From Massilibacteroides vaginae (GTDB lineage: Bacteria; Bacteroidota; Bacteroidia; Bacteroidales; Tannerellaceae): a stretch of 64,000 nucleotides of DNA. Both the position numbers and the translations under genes were made by a program. Below the pieces are notes generated by a model that was not told the DNA's origin, made no database searches, and was given only the letters and a program-made list of their open reading frames with translations. Shown here one piece after another: positions 7,653-15,963 of this stretch (within the stretch, counting starts at the first letter, position 1; every line of letters starts with the position of its first letter). The DNA lies in NCBI RefSeq assembly GCF_900178525.1, contig NZ_FXDJ01000007.1:310001-374000 (forward strand). Direction: 5' to 3'.

Positions 7653-7928
7653 ATGAATAAAGCTGAACTAATTGACGCACTAGCAGATAAGACTGGTTTA
7701 AACAAACAAGACGCCAAAAGAGCGTTAGACGCCTACATTGAAATTGTAACTGAACAAATGGCAAAAAAAGAAGAAATAACGCTAATTGGGTTTGGCAGTT
7801 TAACACCCAGGCCGCAATCTGAACGCTTGGCAAGAAACCCGAAAACAGGTGAACCTGTAATGATTAAACCCAGAACTTCTGTCAAGTTTAAACCCGGCAA
7901 ATTCTTGCTTGAGGCAATAAACAAGTAA
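7653..7928 (+). CDS. hup: HU-family DNA-binding protein
   Basis: The 91-residue length and sequence are those of a standard HU monomer. It starts MNKAELIDALADKTGLNKQDAKRALDA, followed by the beta-arm segment IGFGSLTPRPQSERLARNPKTGEP and the C-terminal FKPGKFLLEAINK. HU dimers bend and compact DNA by inserting the arm proline into the minor groove. The gene is monocistronic, with its own -7 box and an intrinsic terminator. An IHF-like role cannot be excluded by sequence. Confidence 0.95.
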   Translation: MNKAELIDALADKTGLNKQDAKRALDAYIEIVTEQMAKKEEITLIGFGSLTPRPQSERLARNPKTGEPVMIKPRTSVKFKPGKFLLEAINK

Positions 7929-7941
7929 GAAACGATAATTT

Positions 7942-7990
7942 ATCCTTTTCAGTCCGGATTCATTTTTTTTAAACTGAAAAGGATATTTTT
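7942..7990 (+). terminator. Intrinsic terminator after the HU gene
   Basis: ATCCTTTTCAGT (7942-7953) pairs with ACTGAAAAGGAT (7973-7984) and is followed by a T-rich run. Confidence 0.85.
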
Positions 7991-8032
7991 TGCTTTTTTT
8001 CGTCTGTTAGTTTGTTAGATAGCGACATAATT

Positions 8033-8128
8033 TATACTTTCGACGCAAAAAATAACACATTAATGTCAAGGCTGTTATCAACCAAGATTAACAGCCTTTG
8101 TCTTATCTAAAAAACACTTTGAAAACAA
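8033..8128 (+). promoter_or_regulatory. upp promoter region and leader hairpin
   Basis: TATACTTTCG at 8033-8042 is a relaxed -7 box. In the leader AAGGCTGTTA (8068-8077) pairs perfectly with TAACAGCCTT (8089-8098), and TTGTCTTATCT follows. This 10-bp hairpin inside the 5' leader could be an attenuator or mRNA stabiliser for upp. Function is inferred only. Confidence 0.5.
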
Positions 8129-8779
8129 ATGGAAATTATTAATCTGGGTAATTCAAATTCAATTCTTAACCGATTTGTCGCCGAACTAAGAGATGTGAAT
8201 ATACAAAAAGACAGTTTGCGTTTTCGTAGAAATATTGAAAGAATCGGTGAAATTATGGCTTATGAAATAAGTAAACGTTTTACTTATGTAACCAAGGACA
8301 TCCCTTCTCCATTAGGGATAGCCCCGATGAATATTTCGGACGACCGGGTAGTGATCAGTACCATTCTTCGTGCAGGTCTGCCCTATCACCAAGGGTTTTT
8401 AAGCTACTTAGACTATGCTGAAAATGCCTTTGTTTCAGCTTACAGGAAGTACAAAGACCGCCTGAATTTTGATATACACATTGAATACATCGCGTCTCCA
8501 CGCATTACCGGAAAGACATTGATCATTACCGATCCGATGCTGGCAACAGGAAGTTCAATGGAGTTGGCTTACGAAGCTCTTTTAACGAAAGGCCAGCCTG
8601 CTCATATACATGTTGCGTCTATTATAGCCAGTCAGCAAGCGATAGATCTGCTTGAAAAAAGAATGCCTGAAAATACAACAATCTGGCTTGCGGCAGTAGA
8701 TCCTGAACTGGACGACCATTCCTATATTGTTCCCGGTCTTGGCGATGCCGGAGATTTGGCTTACGGAGAGAAAGAGTAA
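8129..8779 (+). CDS. upp: Uracil phosphoribosyltransferase
   Basis: A 216-residue cytoplasmic salvage enzyme converting uracil and PRPP to UMP. The PRPP loop reads LIITDPMLATGSSMELAYEAL (near residues 130-150), and the uracil-specific C-terminal region is PGLGDAGDLAYG. The ISTILRAGLPYHQGFL segment is also typical. Length is normal. It stands alone behind a hairpin-containing leader; in other bacteria upp leaders are often controlled by attenuation, which makes that hairpin worth noting. Confidence 0.95.
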   Translation: MEIINLGNSNSILNRFVAELRDVNIQKDSLRFRRNIERIGEIMAYEISKRFTYVTKDIPSPLGIAPMNISDDRVVISTILRAGLPYHQGFLSYLDYAENAFVSAYRKYKDRLNFDIHIEYIASPRITGKTLIITDPMLATGSSMELAYEALLTKGQPAHIHVASIIASQQAIDLLEKRMPENTTIWLAAVDPELDDHSYIVPGLGDAGDLAYGEKE

Positions 8780-8795
8780 GGGTTTCCTTACTTAA

Positions 8796-8827
8796 ATTGC
8801 TTTATATCTTTTTATTAGATACCTTTG
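8796..8827 (+). promoter_or_regulatory. Promoter of the FemAB-like gene
   Basis: ATTG (8796-8799), a 20-bp spacer and TACCTTTG (8820-8827) match the Bacteroidetes consensus. The -7 box is 23 bp before the ATG. Confidence 0.65.
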
Positions 8828-8850
8828 CGGCCGAATTTTAAAAGTAGGTC

Positions 8851-9969
8851 ATGACAATTGATGTCGAAAAAAAAGAAATAAGAGCTGTTGCTCTTACTCC
8901 AATAGTACAGCAAACCGCCTTTTGGGCAGAAGTAAAAGCGAATCAGGGTATAACTCCTTTCGCTTTTGACTTTAAGGTTAAAAAGAATGAGGTGTTCGTA
9001 AATACAGAAGAACGATCTTCTACGGATGCCGACTTTTTAATTCTACAGCAAGCACTGAACAACGAACACACCATAGCCTATGTGCCTTACGGTCCTGAAT
9101 TAGAACCTAGCGAAGAGATGCAAGGCGAATTTCTGGAAGAATTATCCGAAACGCTTCGTTCCTTTCTTCCCAAGCATTGCATCGGCATTCGTTACGACTT
9201 AGCCTGGCAATCGCACTGGGACACCAAAGAGTATTATGATGAAAATAAACTGTGGACAGGACCTCCCGAAAAGAAATATCAGGAGTTCCGTTTGAATTAT
9301 AATACACAAAACTGGAATCTTCATCGGGCAAATTCGGACATACTACCCTCGAACACGATATACATCGACCTGACGGCTGACGAGAAACAGATTTTGGCGC
9401 GCATGAAACCCAAAACACGGTATAACATTCTGCTTTCAGCCCGAAAAGGAGTTACCGTTCGTCAGGCTGGTATGGACGAACTCAATGTTTGGTATAAGCT
9501 GTATTCAGAAACAGCCCAAAGAAACAAACTATTCCTGAATGATATCGACTATTTCAAAACCGTTTTGAACGCGCAAGCCGAAGACTCCCTTTCACCGGCC
9601 ACGGTAGAGTTGCTGATGGCTGAAAAAGACGGCGAACCTATTGCCGCTATTTTCCTGATCATATCCGGAAACAGAGGTACTTACCTTTACGGTGCTTCTT
9701 CCTCAAAACACAGAAACTGCATGCCCACCTATGCCCTGCAATGGGAAGCCATACGCCGTGCCAAAGCCCGGGGCTGTTTGCAATACGATATGTTTGGTGT
9801 TTCTCCCGGTCCGGACACCTCTCACCCTATGTATGGACTATACAAGTTTAAAAGCGGATTCGGCGGAGAATTATTCCACCAGATGGGATGCTGGGATTAT
9901 CCTTTTGACGACGACAGATATAAACTATTCATTGCCGCCGAAATGCATAGTCAAGGCTATCATTTATAA
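8851..9969 (+). CDS. FemAB/FemX-type peptidoglycan aminoacyltransferase
   Basis: A 372-residue protein of the FemABX superfamily, built from two GNAT-like halves. Recognisable segments are the LxWQSHWD region, IYIDLTADEKQILARMKPKTRYNILLSARKGVTVR (near residues 168-202) and the second half AAIFLIISGNRGTYLYGASSSKHRNCMPTYALQWEAIRRAKARGCLQYDM. The family transfers amino acids from aminoacyl-tRNA onto the peptidoglycan stem peptide. The residue added here is unknown. Its 3' end overlaps the converging CAT-like gene by 10 bp. Confidence 0.85.
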   Translation: MTIDVEKKEIRAVALTPIVQQTAFWAEVKANQGITPFAFDFKVKKNEVFVNTEERSSTDADFLILQQALNNEHTIAYVPYGPELEPSEEMQGEFLEELSETLRSFLPKHCIGIRYDLAWQSHWDTKEYYDENKLWTGPPEKKYQEFRLNYNTQNWNLHRANSDILPSNTIYIDLTADEKQILARMKPKTRYNILLSARKGVTVRQAGMDELNVWYKLYSETAQRNKLFLNDIDYFKTVLNAQAEDSLSPATVELLMAEKDGEPIAAIFLIISGNRGTYLYGASSSKHRNCMPTYALQWEAIRRAKARGCLQYDMFGVSPGPDTSHPMYGLYKFKSGFGGELFHQMGCWDYPFDDDRYKLFIAAEMHSQGYHL

Positions 9970-10598
9970 GTATCTTCACAAAGCAACCGCTCAAAAAGTT
10001 CGAAATAGTTCCCAATATGGTAGCCATCAAGCAAGCCATGATGCGCTTCTACCGAAACGGGCAAATACTTTTCGCCGTTTAATTCAAAAATTTTACCGAA
10101 TGAGATTCGAGGAATAGAATCTTTATTATCATGGTGTTTCGGATGCAGGATACTTGTAAAACTAACCCAAGGAATTGTGGTATGCCGAATCAGATCAACC
10201 TCATCATTTTCCTTATCCAACCTTAAACCTGTAGAGTTCCGAACCTCAGCAATTTCAGCCTGCAATCTCTCATTAAAGAGATTAAAATCAGCATCATACT
10301 GAACATAAATAAAAGCAAACGTATGGTCTTGCCGGATGATAGTTGTCCCCGCATTGATTGTATCCAACTCGTAAACCTTATCATCAATAATCCTGTATTT
10401 GAATTCCTTAATACTATTTACCGCCACCATTGACTTATGCCAATAATAAGCAAACAAAGACAAGTTATTTTCCTTTGCCACCCTACAAGCATGCGTACAC
10501 TTCACATTAGCCGTCACCCCCAGAAAAGGACTGGCCATTTCAGAAAAGAAATGATAATGTTCTTTTCTATTCCAAGTTTCTATATCTATCAAATTCAT
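9960..10598 (-). CDS. CatA-like acetyltransferase (chloramphenicol acetyltransferase fold)
   Basis: A 212-residue protein of the trimeric CAT family. The N terminus IDIETWNRKEHYHFF and the active-site motif AHHGLLDGYHIG (histidine pair near residues 186-187, Asp near 191) match the family HHxxxDG. The structural segment INAGTTIIRQDHTFAFIYVQY also fits. Many chromosomal members have no proven drug activity, so resistance should not be assumed. Codon usage and AT content look like the neighbours, with no mobile element nearby, suggesting a resident gene. It overlaps the FemAB-like gene tail to tail. Confidence 0.85.
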   Translation of the reverse strand: MNLIDIETWNRKEHYHFFSEMASPFLGVTANVKCTHACRVAKENNLSLFAYYWHKSMVAVNSIKEFKYRIIDDKVYELDTINAGTTIIRQDHTFAFIYVQYDADFNLFNERLQAEIAEVRNSTGLRLDKENDEVDLIRHTTIPWVSFTSILHPKHHDNKDSIPRISFGKIFELNGEKYLPVSVEAHHGLLDGYHIGNYFELFERLLCEDTYK

Positions 10599-10634
10599 CT
10601 TATATTCTTCTTTTTTAGCCTTCTTCCTTCACAA

Positions 10635-11300
10635 TCATTGATCAGACAACTCATTAAAACTAATTTCCGACAAGATTTTATCAGATTCCAGAACATGTTG
10701 GCCGGATGGAGGATTAGAGGCATAATGCAACATTAAGTAGGCAAGTTCTTTCACCGGTAAAGGACGAAAACCTCTAAACAAACCTATACTGTTAAAGAAA
10801 CGTATTACGTGTTCGGCTATCTTCTCCCCCTTGCGGTCTGTTTCCGGTCTTATTAAAGGACCTGGACGGAAAATTATAAAACTCTTAAACCCCATTGACT
10901 CTACAGCTTGTTCTAATTCACCTTTCATTCGGGCATAAAAAAACATGGCACGAGGGTTTGCCGACGAAGAAGATATCAACAAAAATGTCGGAACATGATT
11001 CTCTTTAGCCGCACGGGCAAAAGCCAGTTGATAATGATAGTCTACCTGATATTGAGCCTCTTTGCTACCAGCTACCTTCAAAGTTGTCCCCATACAGGAG
11101 AAAGCGACATCCCCCTTAACCAAATGAGCCCAACTTGAGTAGTTATTAAAATCGACAACTGCTTGTTCTAACTTCTCATGTGTATATCGCAGAGGCTTAC
11201 GAACGAGTGCAATAACCTTATTAACAGCCTGATCCTTTAAAAGAAGCTGCAATAACTCTGCACCTGTAGCTCCACTCCCTCCTATTATAATTGCTTCCAT
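10635..11300 (-). CDS. NAD(P)H-binding oxidoreductase (atypical SDR)
   Basis: A 221-residue protein starting MEAIIIGGSGATGAELLQLLL, a Rossmann nucleotide-binding turn GGSGATG of the atypical SDR group related to HTATIP2. A serine cluster (LLISSSSANPRAMFFYARMKGELE) with YxxxK fits the SDR active site, although the Tyr-Ala-Arg-Met-Lys spacing should be checked against the family. The substrate is unknown. It lies 36 bp upstream of the CAT-like gene on the same strand, so the two may be co-transcribed. Confidence 0.8.
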   Translation of the reverse strand: MEAIIIGGSGATGAELLQLLLKDQAVNKVIALVRKPLRYTHEKLEQAVVDFNNYSSWAHLVKGDVAFSCMGTTLKVAGSKEAQYQVDYHYQLAFARAAKENHVPTFLLISSSSANPRAMFFYARMKGELEQAVESMGFKSFIIFRPGPLIRPETDRKGEKIAEHVIRFFNSIGLFRGFRPLPVKELAYLMLHYASNPPSGQHVLESDKILSEISFNELSDQ

Positions 11301-11475
11301 AAGTTATTCTTTCAAGTTTAAAGATAATCTTTCGAATACAAATTCGACTAAAATAATTTCTTTTTTCGTAAAACAAATACACTTATATAACATTGTTCAA
11401 AGACTAAAAGCATAAAAAAAGAGTGAAACCAGGTCACTCTTTTCTATGTTTTTTCTTAAATGTCACGAACCAAAC

Positions 11476-12528
11476 TCAAATACCTAAAAACTTAAATGGA
11501 GCAGATGGTTTAAATGAACTATTTGCTTTACCACTATATGTAGCAAAATTATCCAGACTAAGTTTTAATACTTTTCCTTTTTCGCTTAAGTCAAATTCTT
11601 TCAGATTTACCCAAAAAGTATTGGGCGTTAGCACTGTTTCAAAGAAATACACTAAGTTTTTGTGATCAGACACAGCTCTCCAACGTGTAGATGAAATATT
11701 CGGTTCTGTTTCGGATGATATTCCAAATGGCACAGAACAGTTCCGGATAACACTGAATACGCTGGCTGTTGATGTACGAACATCATTCGTTTGAGGTATG
11801 GCTTGAATATAATACGAAGCCCGAACAAAACGATCTGCCGCACGATTAGTTCCAGGAAGCATGATTGTTCCCGGAATTCCCTTCCAATATTCATTCAAAG
11901 CCAATTGCTGTTCAAAAACAGGAGAATTAGTCATAACCACATAAGACGGATCATGATGGATTACCAGCTTACCGTTTATATATTCGAAGATAGCGTTATC
12001 ACCCTGAGCGTCTGATACGGATAAATGCAAAGTGGTAAATTTCTCACTGCCGGGAATATAATCACTTACTATAACAAATGGCTCATCCTTCAGATAACTG
12101 ACCGCTTCGTCTACCGTAGCAAAATTATCCAGTATATACTGAGCCCATAAGGAAATAGACATTCCCTGTTTTGCTTCATTCGGATTAAATTTTGGATATT
12201 CCGACTCTACCAACCACAATATATTTGCAACTAAGCCCTTTTCGTTCAGGCCGTCAGCAGTTGCAATATCCCACGCGGTAGCAATAACACTTCCATATTT
12301 TGATGTCCACTTTACAGAAAGAGGTCCAATCTCACCATTCCGTTGAATCCCTTTTGGAAACACCCATAAATTAGCATTTATCTCAGTCTTCCAATCCATT
12401 GATCGAGCTGTAATAACAGTACTCTCAGGCCCCTTATATACAACACGAGTACAAGCCTGTACCGAAGAGCTGTACATAACATTTGTCAAAACAAAAAAAG
12501 AAAAGAAAAAGAGACTAATTACTCTCAT
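11476..12528 (-). CDS. Exported choloylglycine-hydrolase-family (Ntn) amidase
   Basis: A 350-residue protein with a signal peptide (residues 1-25, hydrophobic core ISLFFFSFFVLTNVM) ending directly before Cys26 in QAC-TRVVYKG. After cleavage, Cys26 would be the N-terminal nucleophile. Family positions follow: Arg and Asp in TARSMDW, Asn in GLNEKGL, and a later Asn in VVMTNSP. The family includes bile-salt hydrolases, penicillin V acylases and N-acyl-homoserine-lactone acylases. Bile versus penicillin versus other amide specificity cannot be decided here. Periplasmic location is inferred from the signal. It is monocistronic, leftward. Confidence 0.87.
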   Translation of the reverse strand: MRVISLFFFSFFVLTNVMYSSSVQACTRVVYKGPESTVITARSMDWKTEINANLWVFPKGIQRNGEIGPLSVKWTSKYGSVIATAWDIATADGLNEKGLVANILWLVESEYPKFNPNEAKQGMSISLWAQYILDNFATVDEAVSYLKDEPFVIVSDYIPGSEKFTTLHLSVSDAQGDNAIFEYINGKLVIHHDPSYVVMTNSPVFEQQLALNEYWKGIPGTIMLPGTNRAADRFVRASYYIQAIPQTNDVRTSTASVFSVIRNCSVPFGISSETEPNISSTRWRAVSDHKNLVYFFETVLTPNTFWVNLKEFDLSEKGKVLKLSLDNFATYSGKANSSFKPSAPFKFLGI

Positions 12529-12992
12529 AACATCTTACACTTTTAATTTAACATAATAACACTTTAATTAAAAACAATTTAATCTGCATTATGTTTAACT
12601 CAAACCATTAGAAACCAATCACCTCATTTTTTTGCATTTATCTTTGCTAAGTTGTTACATCATACCTCAACGATTCTTTATTGCCACCCCGTGTAAAGAG
12701 AAAATTATTTGAAGCTCTTGTAATCGTCTGTTGAGGCTCTTGTAATCGTCTGTCGAAGAGCTTTGAATTGTTTGTTGAAGAGCCTCAAACTTTCATTTGA
12801 TAGAATCTTTGGTAGAAACAAGAAGCTAAGTCTTTTTATTTCAGAGAGATCGATTTTAGAATGTAAAAGCGGATAAAATAAAATCAGCGAACCGGAAATA
12901 TATTGAATTCACGAATTATAACTAACAGAACTTCCACTTGCCCCTTCGATCCTTTCGTTTCTCTTATCTCCGGTCGACGAGCAAACCCTTAG
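12529..12992. other. Gene-free stretch between the Ntn amidase and tRNA-Ser
   Basis: About 460 bp with no credible coding frame. It holds an isolated plus-strand -7-like TATCTTTG (12639-12646) and, 65 bp further on, a four-copy 22-bp tandem repeat. An open frame crossing the tRNA on the plus strand is an antisense shadow. Confidence 0.7.
12711..12798. repeat. Four-copy 22-bp tandem repeat
   Basis: Units start at 12711, 12733, 12755 and 12777, each beginning GA. Units 1 and 2 share GCTCTTGTAATCGTCTGT; units 3 and 4 share GAAGAGC and a TTTGTT/TTCATTT end and are more diverged. There are no spacers, so this is a tandem array and not CRISPR. Stop codons break every frame. Confidence 0.8.
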
Positions 12993-13023
12993 AAAACAAA
13001 AAGAACGCCCTGAAATCAGGACG
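12993..13023 (-). terminator. Intrinsic terminator of tRNA-Ser
   Basis: On the minus strand an 8-bp stem (13023-13016 with 13013-13006, loop TT) is followed by TTCTTTTTG. It starts 8 bases after the tRNA 3' end. Confidence 0.8.
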
Positions 13024-13030
13024 CCCTTTG

Positions 13031-13117
13031 CGGAAGCGGGGGGATTCGAACCCCCGGTACAGTTACCCGTACGTCAGTTTAGCAAACTGGTGGTTTCAGC
13101 CACTCACCCACACTTCC
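13031..13117 (-). tRNA. tRNA-Ser (anticodon GCT)
   Basis: An 87-nt class II tRNA on the minus strand. The acceptor is GGAAGTG/CGCTTCC with discriminator G, as expected for serine. The anticodon loop TTGCTAA gives GCT. A long variable arm (TACGGGTAACTGTA) and a T arm with TTCGAAT follow. CCA is not encoded. The intrinsic terminator follows directly. Confidence 0.96.
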
Positions 13118-13236
13118 TTGGAAATGCGATGCAAAGATATAGGTATATTTCTGAATAAACAAGGCTTTTACTTATATTTTAAGGAAAAAGATACTACTTT
13201 TACAGGCGATTCTGATACTCAATTGATTATTATTTT

Positions 13237-14280
13237 ATGGCCAATAAAAGAATGTCGAAATTTAAGGTTTTAGGTATAATTTTTTCCCTGATTATTTTAG
13301 TCGGGGCATCTTGTGCATATTATATGTATAATGTATTGTATGGACGCACATATAAAGTATCCGAACCTGTTTTTTTATACATCGACGACAGCAAAAATTT
13401 CGATTTACTGTGCGAACAGCTGCTGGACATCGCTCCTGCAAACGATGTTACGAACTTCCGCGCGTTAGCTAAATACCTGCATTATCCGGAAAATATGCGT
13501 ACGGGTAAGTATGGTATCACGGACGGAATGAGTCAAATGGAGTTAATAAATATGTTCAGGCGGGGGCAGCAAACATCTGTCAGACTCACGTTTAATAATA
13601 TCAGGTTGAAAACCGATCTAGCTGAACGACTTGCCGAACAATTAATGATAAGTGAGCAGGATATTTTGCCTTTATTAAAGGACTCCACGTACTGTATTTC
13701 TCTCGGTTTTACAACCGAAACCATAAACGCGATGTTTATTCCGAATACCTACGAAGTATATTGGAACATTACTGCGGATCGTTTGTTTCAGCGTATGAAA
13801 AAGGAATATGACAGCTTCTGGACGGAAAACAGAATAAACAAAGCGAATGCTATCGGACTATCTCCTGTTGAGGTGAGTATCTTAGCTTCTATTGTTGAAG
13901 AAGAAACAGCGGCAGGTGATGAATATCCTATTGTTGCCGGTTTATATATCAACCGGTTAAAACGCAACATACCTCTTCAGGCCGATCCCACGGTTAAGTT
14001 TGCCATTGGAGATTTTTCTTTGCAACGGATACTTTACGAACATCTGGAAATCGAATCTCCTTACAATACATATAAATATGCAGGCTTACCTCCGGGTCCC
14101 TTGCGCACTCCTTCTATCCGAAGTATTGACGCGGTATTAAACCATACGGAACACCGGTATTTATATATGTGTGCAAAGGAAGATTTCTCCGGACGGCATA
14201 ATTTTGCAATCACATTGGCTGAGCACAATAGAAATGCCGAACGCTACCGGGCCGAACTAAACAGAAGAAAGATTAGGTGA
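13237..14280 (+). CDS. mltG: Endolytic murein transglycosylase MltG
   Basis: A 347-residue membrane-anchored protein with one N-terminal transmembrane helix (residues 9-30) and a periplasmic YceG-like domain. The catalytic glutamate is E221 in ASIVEEETA, followed by the conserved YINRLKRNIPLQADPTV, YNTYKYAGLPPGPL and FSGRHNFAITLAEHNRN. MltG cleaves nascent glycan strands and sets their length near the membrane. Length is normal. The gene starts 119 bp after the divergent tRNA-Ser. It is not in the usual pair with tmk/holB. Confidence 0.95.
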   Translation: MANKRMSKFKVLGIIFSLIILVGASCAYYMYNVLYGRTYKVSEPVFLYIDDSKNFDLLCEQLLDIAPANDVTNFRALAKYLHYPENMRTGKYGITDGMSQMELINMFRRGQQTSVRLTFNNIRLKTDLAERLAEQLMISEQDILPLLKDSTYCISLGFTTETINAMFIPNTYEVYWNITADRLFQRMKKEYDSFWTENRINKANAIGLSPVEVSILASIVEEETAAGDEYPIVAGLYINRLKRNIPLQADPTVKFAIGDFSLQRILYEHLEIESPYNTYKYAGLPPGPLRTPSIRSIDAVLNHTEHRYLYMCAKEDFSGRHNFAITLAEHNRNAERYRAELNRRKIR

Positions 14281-14310
14281 CAATTTCATAACTTTTTATC
14301 ACAAAAAGGC

Positions 14311-14318
14311 TATCTTTG
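14311..14318 (+). promoter_or_regulatory. -7 box of iorAB
   Basis: TATCTTTG lies 46 bp upstream of the iorA ATG; the -33 region is unclear. Confidence 0.55.
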
Positions 14319-14364
14319 ATTCTCATTTTAAAGAAGTATTCAATAAGAAAACAAACTCGCATAC

Positions 14365-15963
14365 ATGGAAAAACGTCTTTTTTTAGGGGATGAAGCCGTA
14401 GCACAAGCAGCGATAGATGCCGGCTTATCCGGTGTTTATGCCTATCCCGGAACCCCATCAACAGAAATCACAGAGTACATACAAAACTCACCCATCGCGC
14501 AAGAAAGAGGAATTCACAGCAGATGGAGTACCAATGAAAAAACAGCTCTCGAAACCGCATTAGGGATGAGTTATGCAGGAAAGCGCGCGCTCTGTTGCAT
14601 GAAACACGTCGGACTGAACGTTGCGGCAGACTGCTTTATGAACGCGGCAATGAGCGGAATCAACGGAGGATTAATTATACTTACTGCTGATGACCCTTCA
14701 ATGCACTCCTCGCAAAACGAACAAGACAATCGCTTCTACGGAAACTTTGCCATGCTCCCGATGCTCGAACCTTCAAATCAGCAGGAAGCTTACGACATGA
14801 TTTACGATGGTTTTGAATTGTCTGAAAAATTAGGTTACCCCATTCTTTTCCGTGTAACTACCCGTATGGCTCATTCTCGCGCGGGCGTTGTTACGCGCCC
14901 TATGAAAGAAGAAAACAAAATGAATTGTCCGGAAGACGGCCGTCAACGCTTTATTCTTCTGCCTGCTCTGGCTCGTAAGCGTTTCAAAACATTACTTGCC
15001 GCGCAAGAGGGTTTTGTTGCTGCTTCAGAGGCTTCATCTTACAATAAATATTTTGACGCACCCGATAAAAAATTAGGCATCATCACTACAGGTATTGCAT
15101 TCAATTATCTTTCGGAGAATTATCCTGACGGGTTTGATCACCCTGTTTTGAAAATAACACAATATCCTCTGCCAAGAACGTTGATAACCAAACTCGTGGA
15201 AGCGTGTGATGAATTACTGATTCTTGAAGAAGGATTCCCGTTTGTTGAGGAACAATTAAAAGGTTACCTCGGCACAGGTTTAAAAATCCACGGACGGTTG
15301 GATGGCACACTTCCCCGTGATGGTGAACTAACGCCGGATTCTGTTGCACAGGCATTGGGCAAAGAGGTAAAGAGTTTCTATACTGTTCCGCCGGTTGTTG
15401 AGCAACGCCCACCTGCATTATGCCAGGGTTGTGCCCACAGAGATATGTATGATGCGTTGAATGATGTGCTAAAAGAATACGACGGATCAAAAGTATTCGG
15501 AGACATTGGCTGCTACACCTTAGGTGCTTTGCCTCCATTCCGCGCGATTGATTCCTGCATAGATATGGGAGCTTCCATCACTATGGCAAAAGGGGCGTCT
15601 GATGCCGGAGTACATCCGGCTATTGCAGTAATTGGCGACTCTACATTTACCCACTCGGGCATGACGGGTTTATTGGATTGTGTTAATGAAAACAGTCCGG
15701 TCACAATCGTGATTTCCGACAATGAAACAACAGCGATGACAGGAGGACAGGATTCTGCCGGAACCGGAAAAATTCAGTCGATCTGTTTAGGTATCGGAGT
15801 TGATCCGGCGCACATACACACGATAGTGCCTGTGAAAAAGAATTATGAAGAAATGAAAAACATCATTCGTGAAGAAATAAATTATAAAGGTTTATCCGTA
15901 TTGATCACCTGCCGCGAATGTGTCCAGACTTTAACCCGTAAGAAAAAATCAGCAAAACAATGA
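14365..15963 (+). CDS. iorA: Indolepyruvate:ferredoxin oxidoreductase, alpha subunit
   Basis: A 532-residue ThDP-dependent subunit. IorAB oxidatively decarboxylates aryl-pyruvates (from Trp, Phe, Tyr) to aryl-acyl-CoA with ferredoxin as acceptor. The N-terminal half is the pyrimidine-binding domain (GVYAYPGTPSTEITEYI, then STNEKTALETALGMSYAGKRALCCMKHVG). The C-terminal half is the pyrophosphate-binding domain (CQGCAHRDMYDAL, GDIGCYTLGALPPF, GDSTFTHSGMTGL). Classical archaeal IorA is about 100 residues longer with two 4Fe-4S clusters at the C terminus. Here the protein stops after LITCRECVQTLTRKKK, so electrons must leave another way. The stop overlaps the iorB start by 4 bp. Confidence 0.95.
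   Translation: MEKRLFLGDEAVAQAAIDAGLSGVYAYPGTPSTEITEYIQNSPIAQERGIHSRWSTNEKTALETALGMSYAGKRALCCMKHVGLNVAADCFMNAAMSGINGGLIILTADDPSMHSSQNEQDNRFYGNFAMLPMLEPSNQQEAYDMIYDGFELSEKLGYPILFRVTTRMAHSRAGVVTRPMKEENKMNCPEDGRQRFILLPALARKRFKTLLAAQEGFVAASEASSYNKYFDAPDKKLGIITTGIAFNYLSENYPDGFDHPVLKITQYPLPRTLITKLVEACDELLILEEGFPFVEEQLKGYLGTGLKIHGRLDGTLPRDGELTPDSVAQALGKEVKSFYTVPPVVEQRPPALCQGCAHRDMYDALNDVLKEYDGSKVFGDIGCYTLGALPPFRAIDSCIDMGASITMAKGASDAGVHPAIAVIGDSTFTHSGMTGLLDCVNENSPVTIVISDNETTAMTGGQDSAGTGKIQSICLGIGVDPAHIHTIVPVKKNYEEMKNIIREEINYKGLSVLITCRECVQTLTRKKKSAKQ

Noticed and set aside
9960-10598. Acquired chloramphenicol-resistance cassette
   Set aside because: No insertion sequence, integrase or composition shift surrounds it; only the fold is supported.
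12711-12798. Possible CRISPR array
   Set aside because: Units are contiguous at 22 bp with no spacers, and no cas gene is present.
12938-13273. 111-codon plus-strand open frame containing KRGDSNPRYSYP
   Set aside because: It is the antisense of tRNA-Ser(GCT) and its terminator; this peptide pattern is a common false gene over tRNAs.
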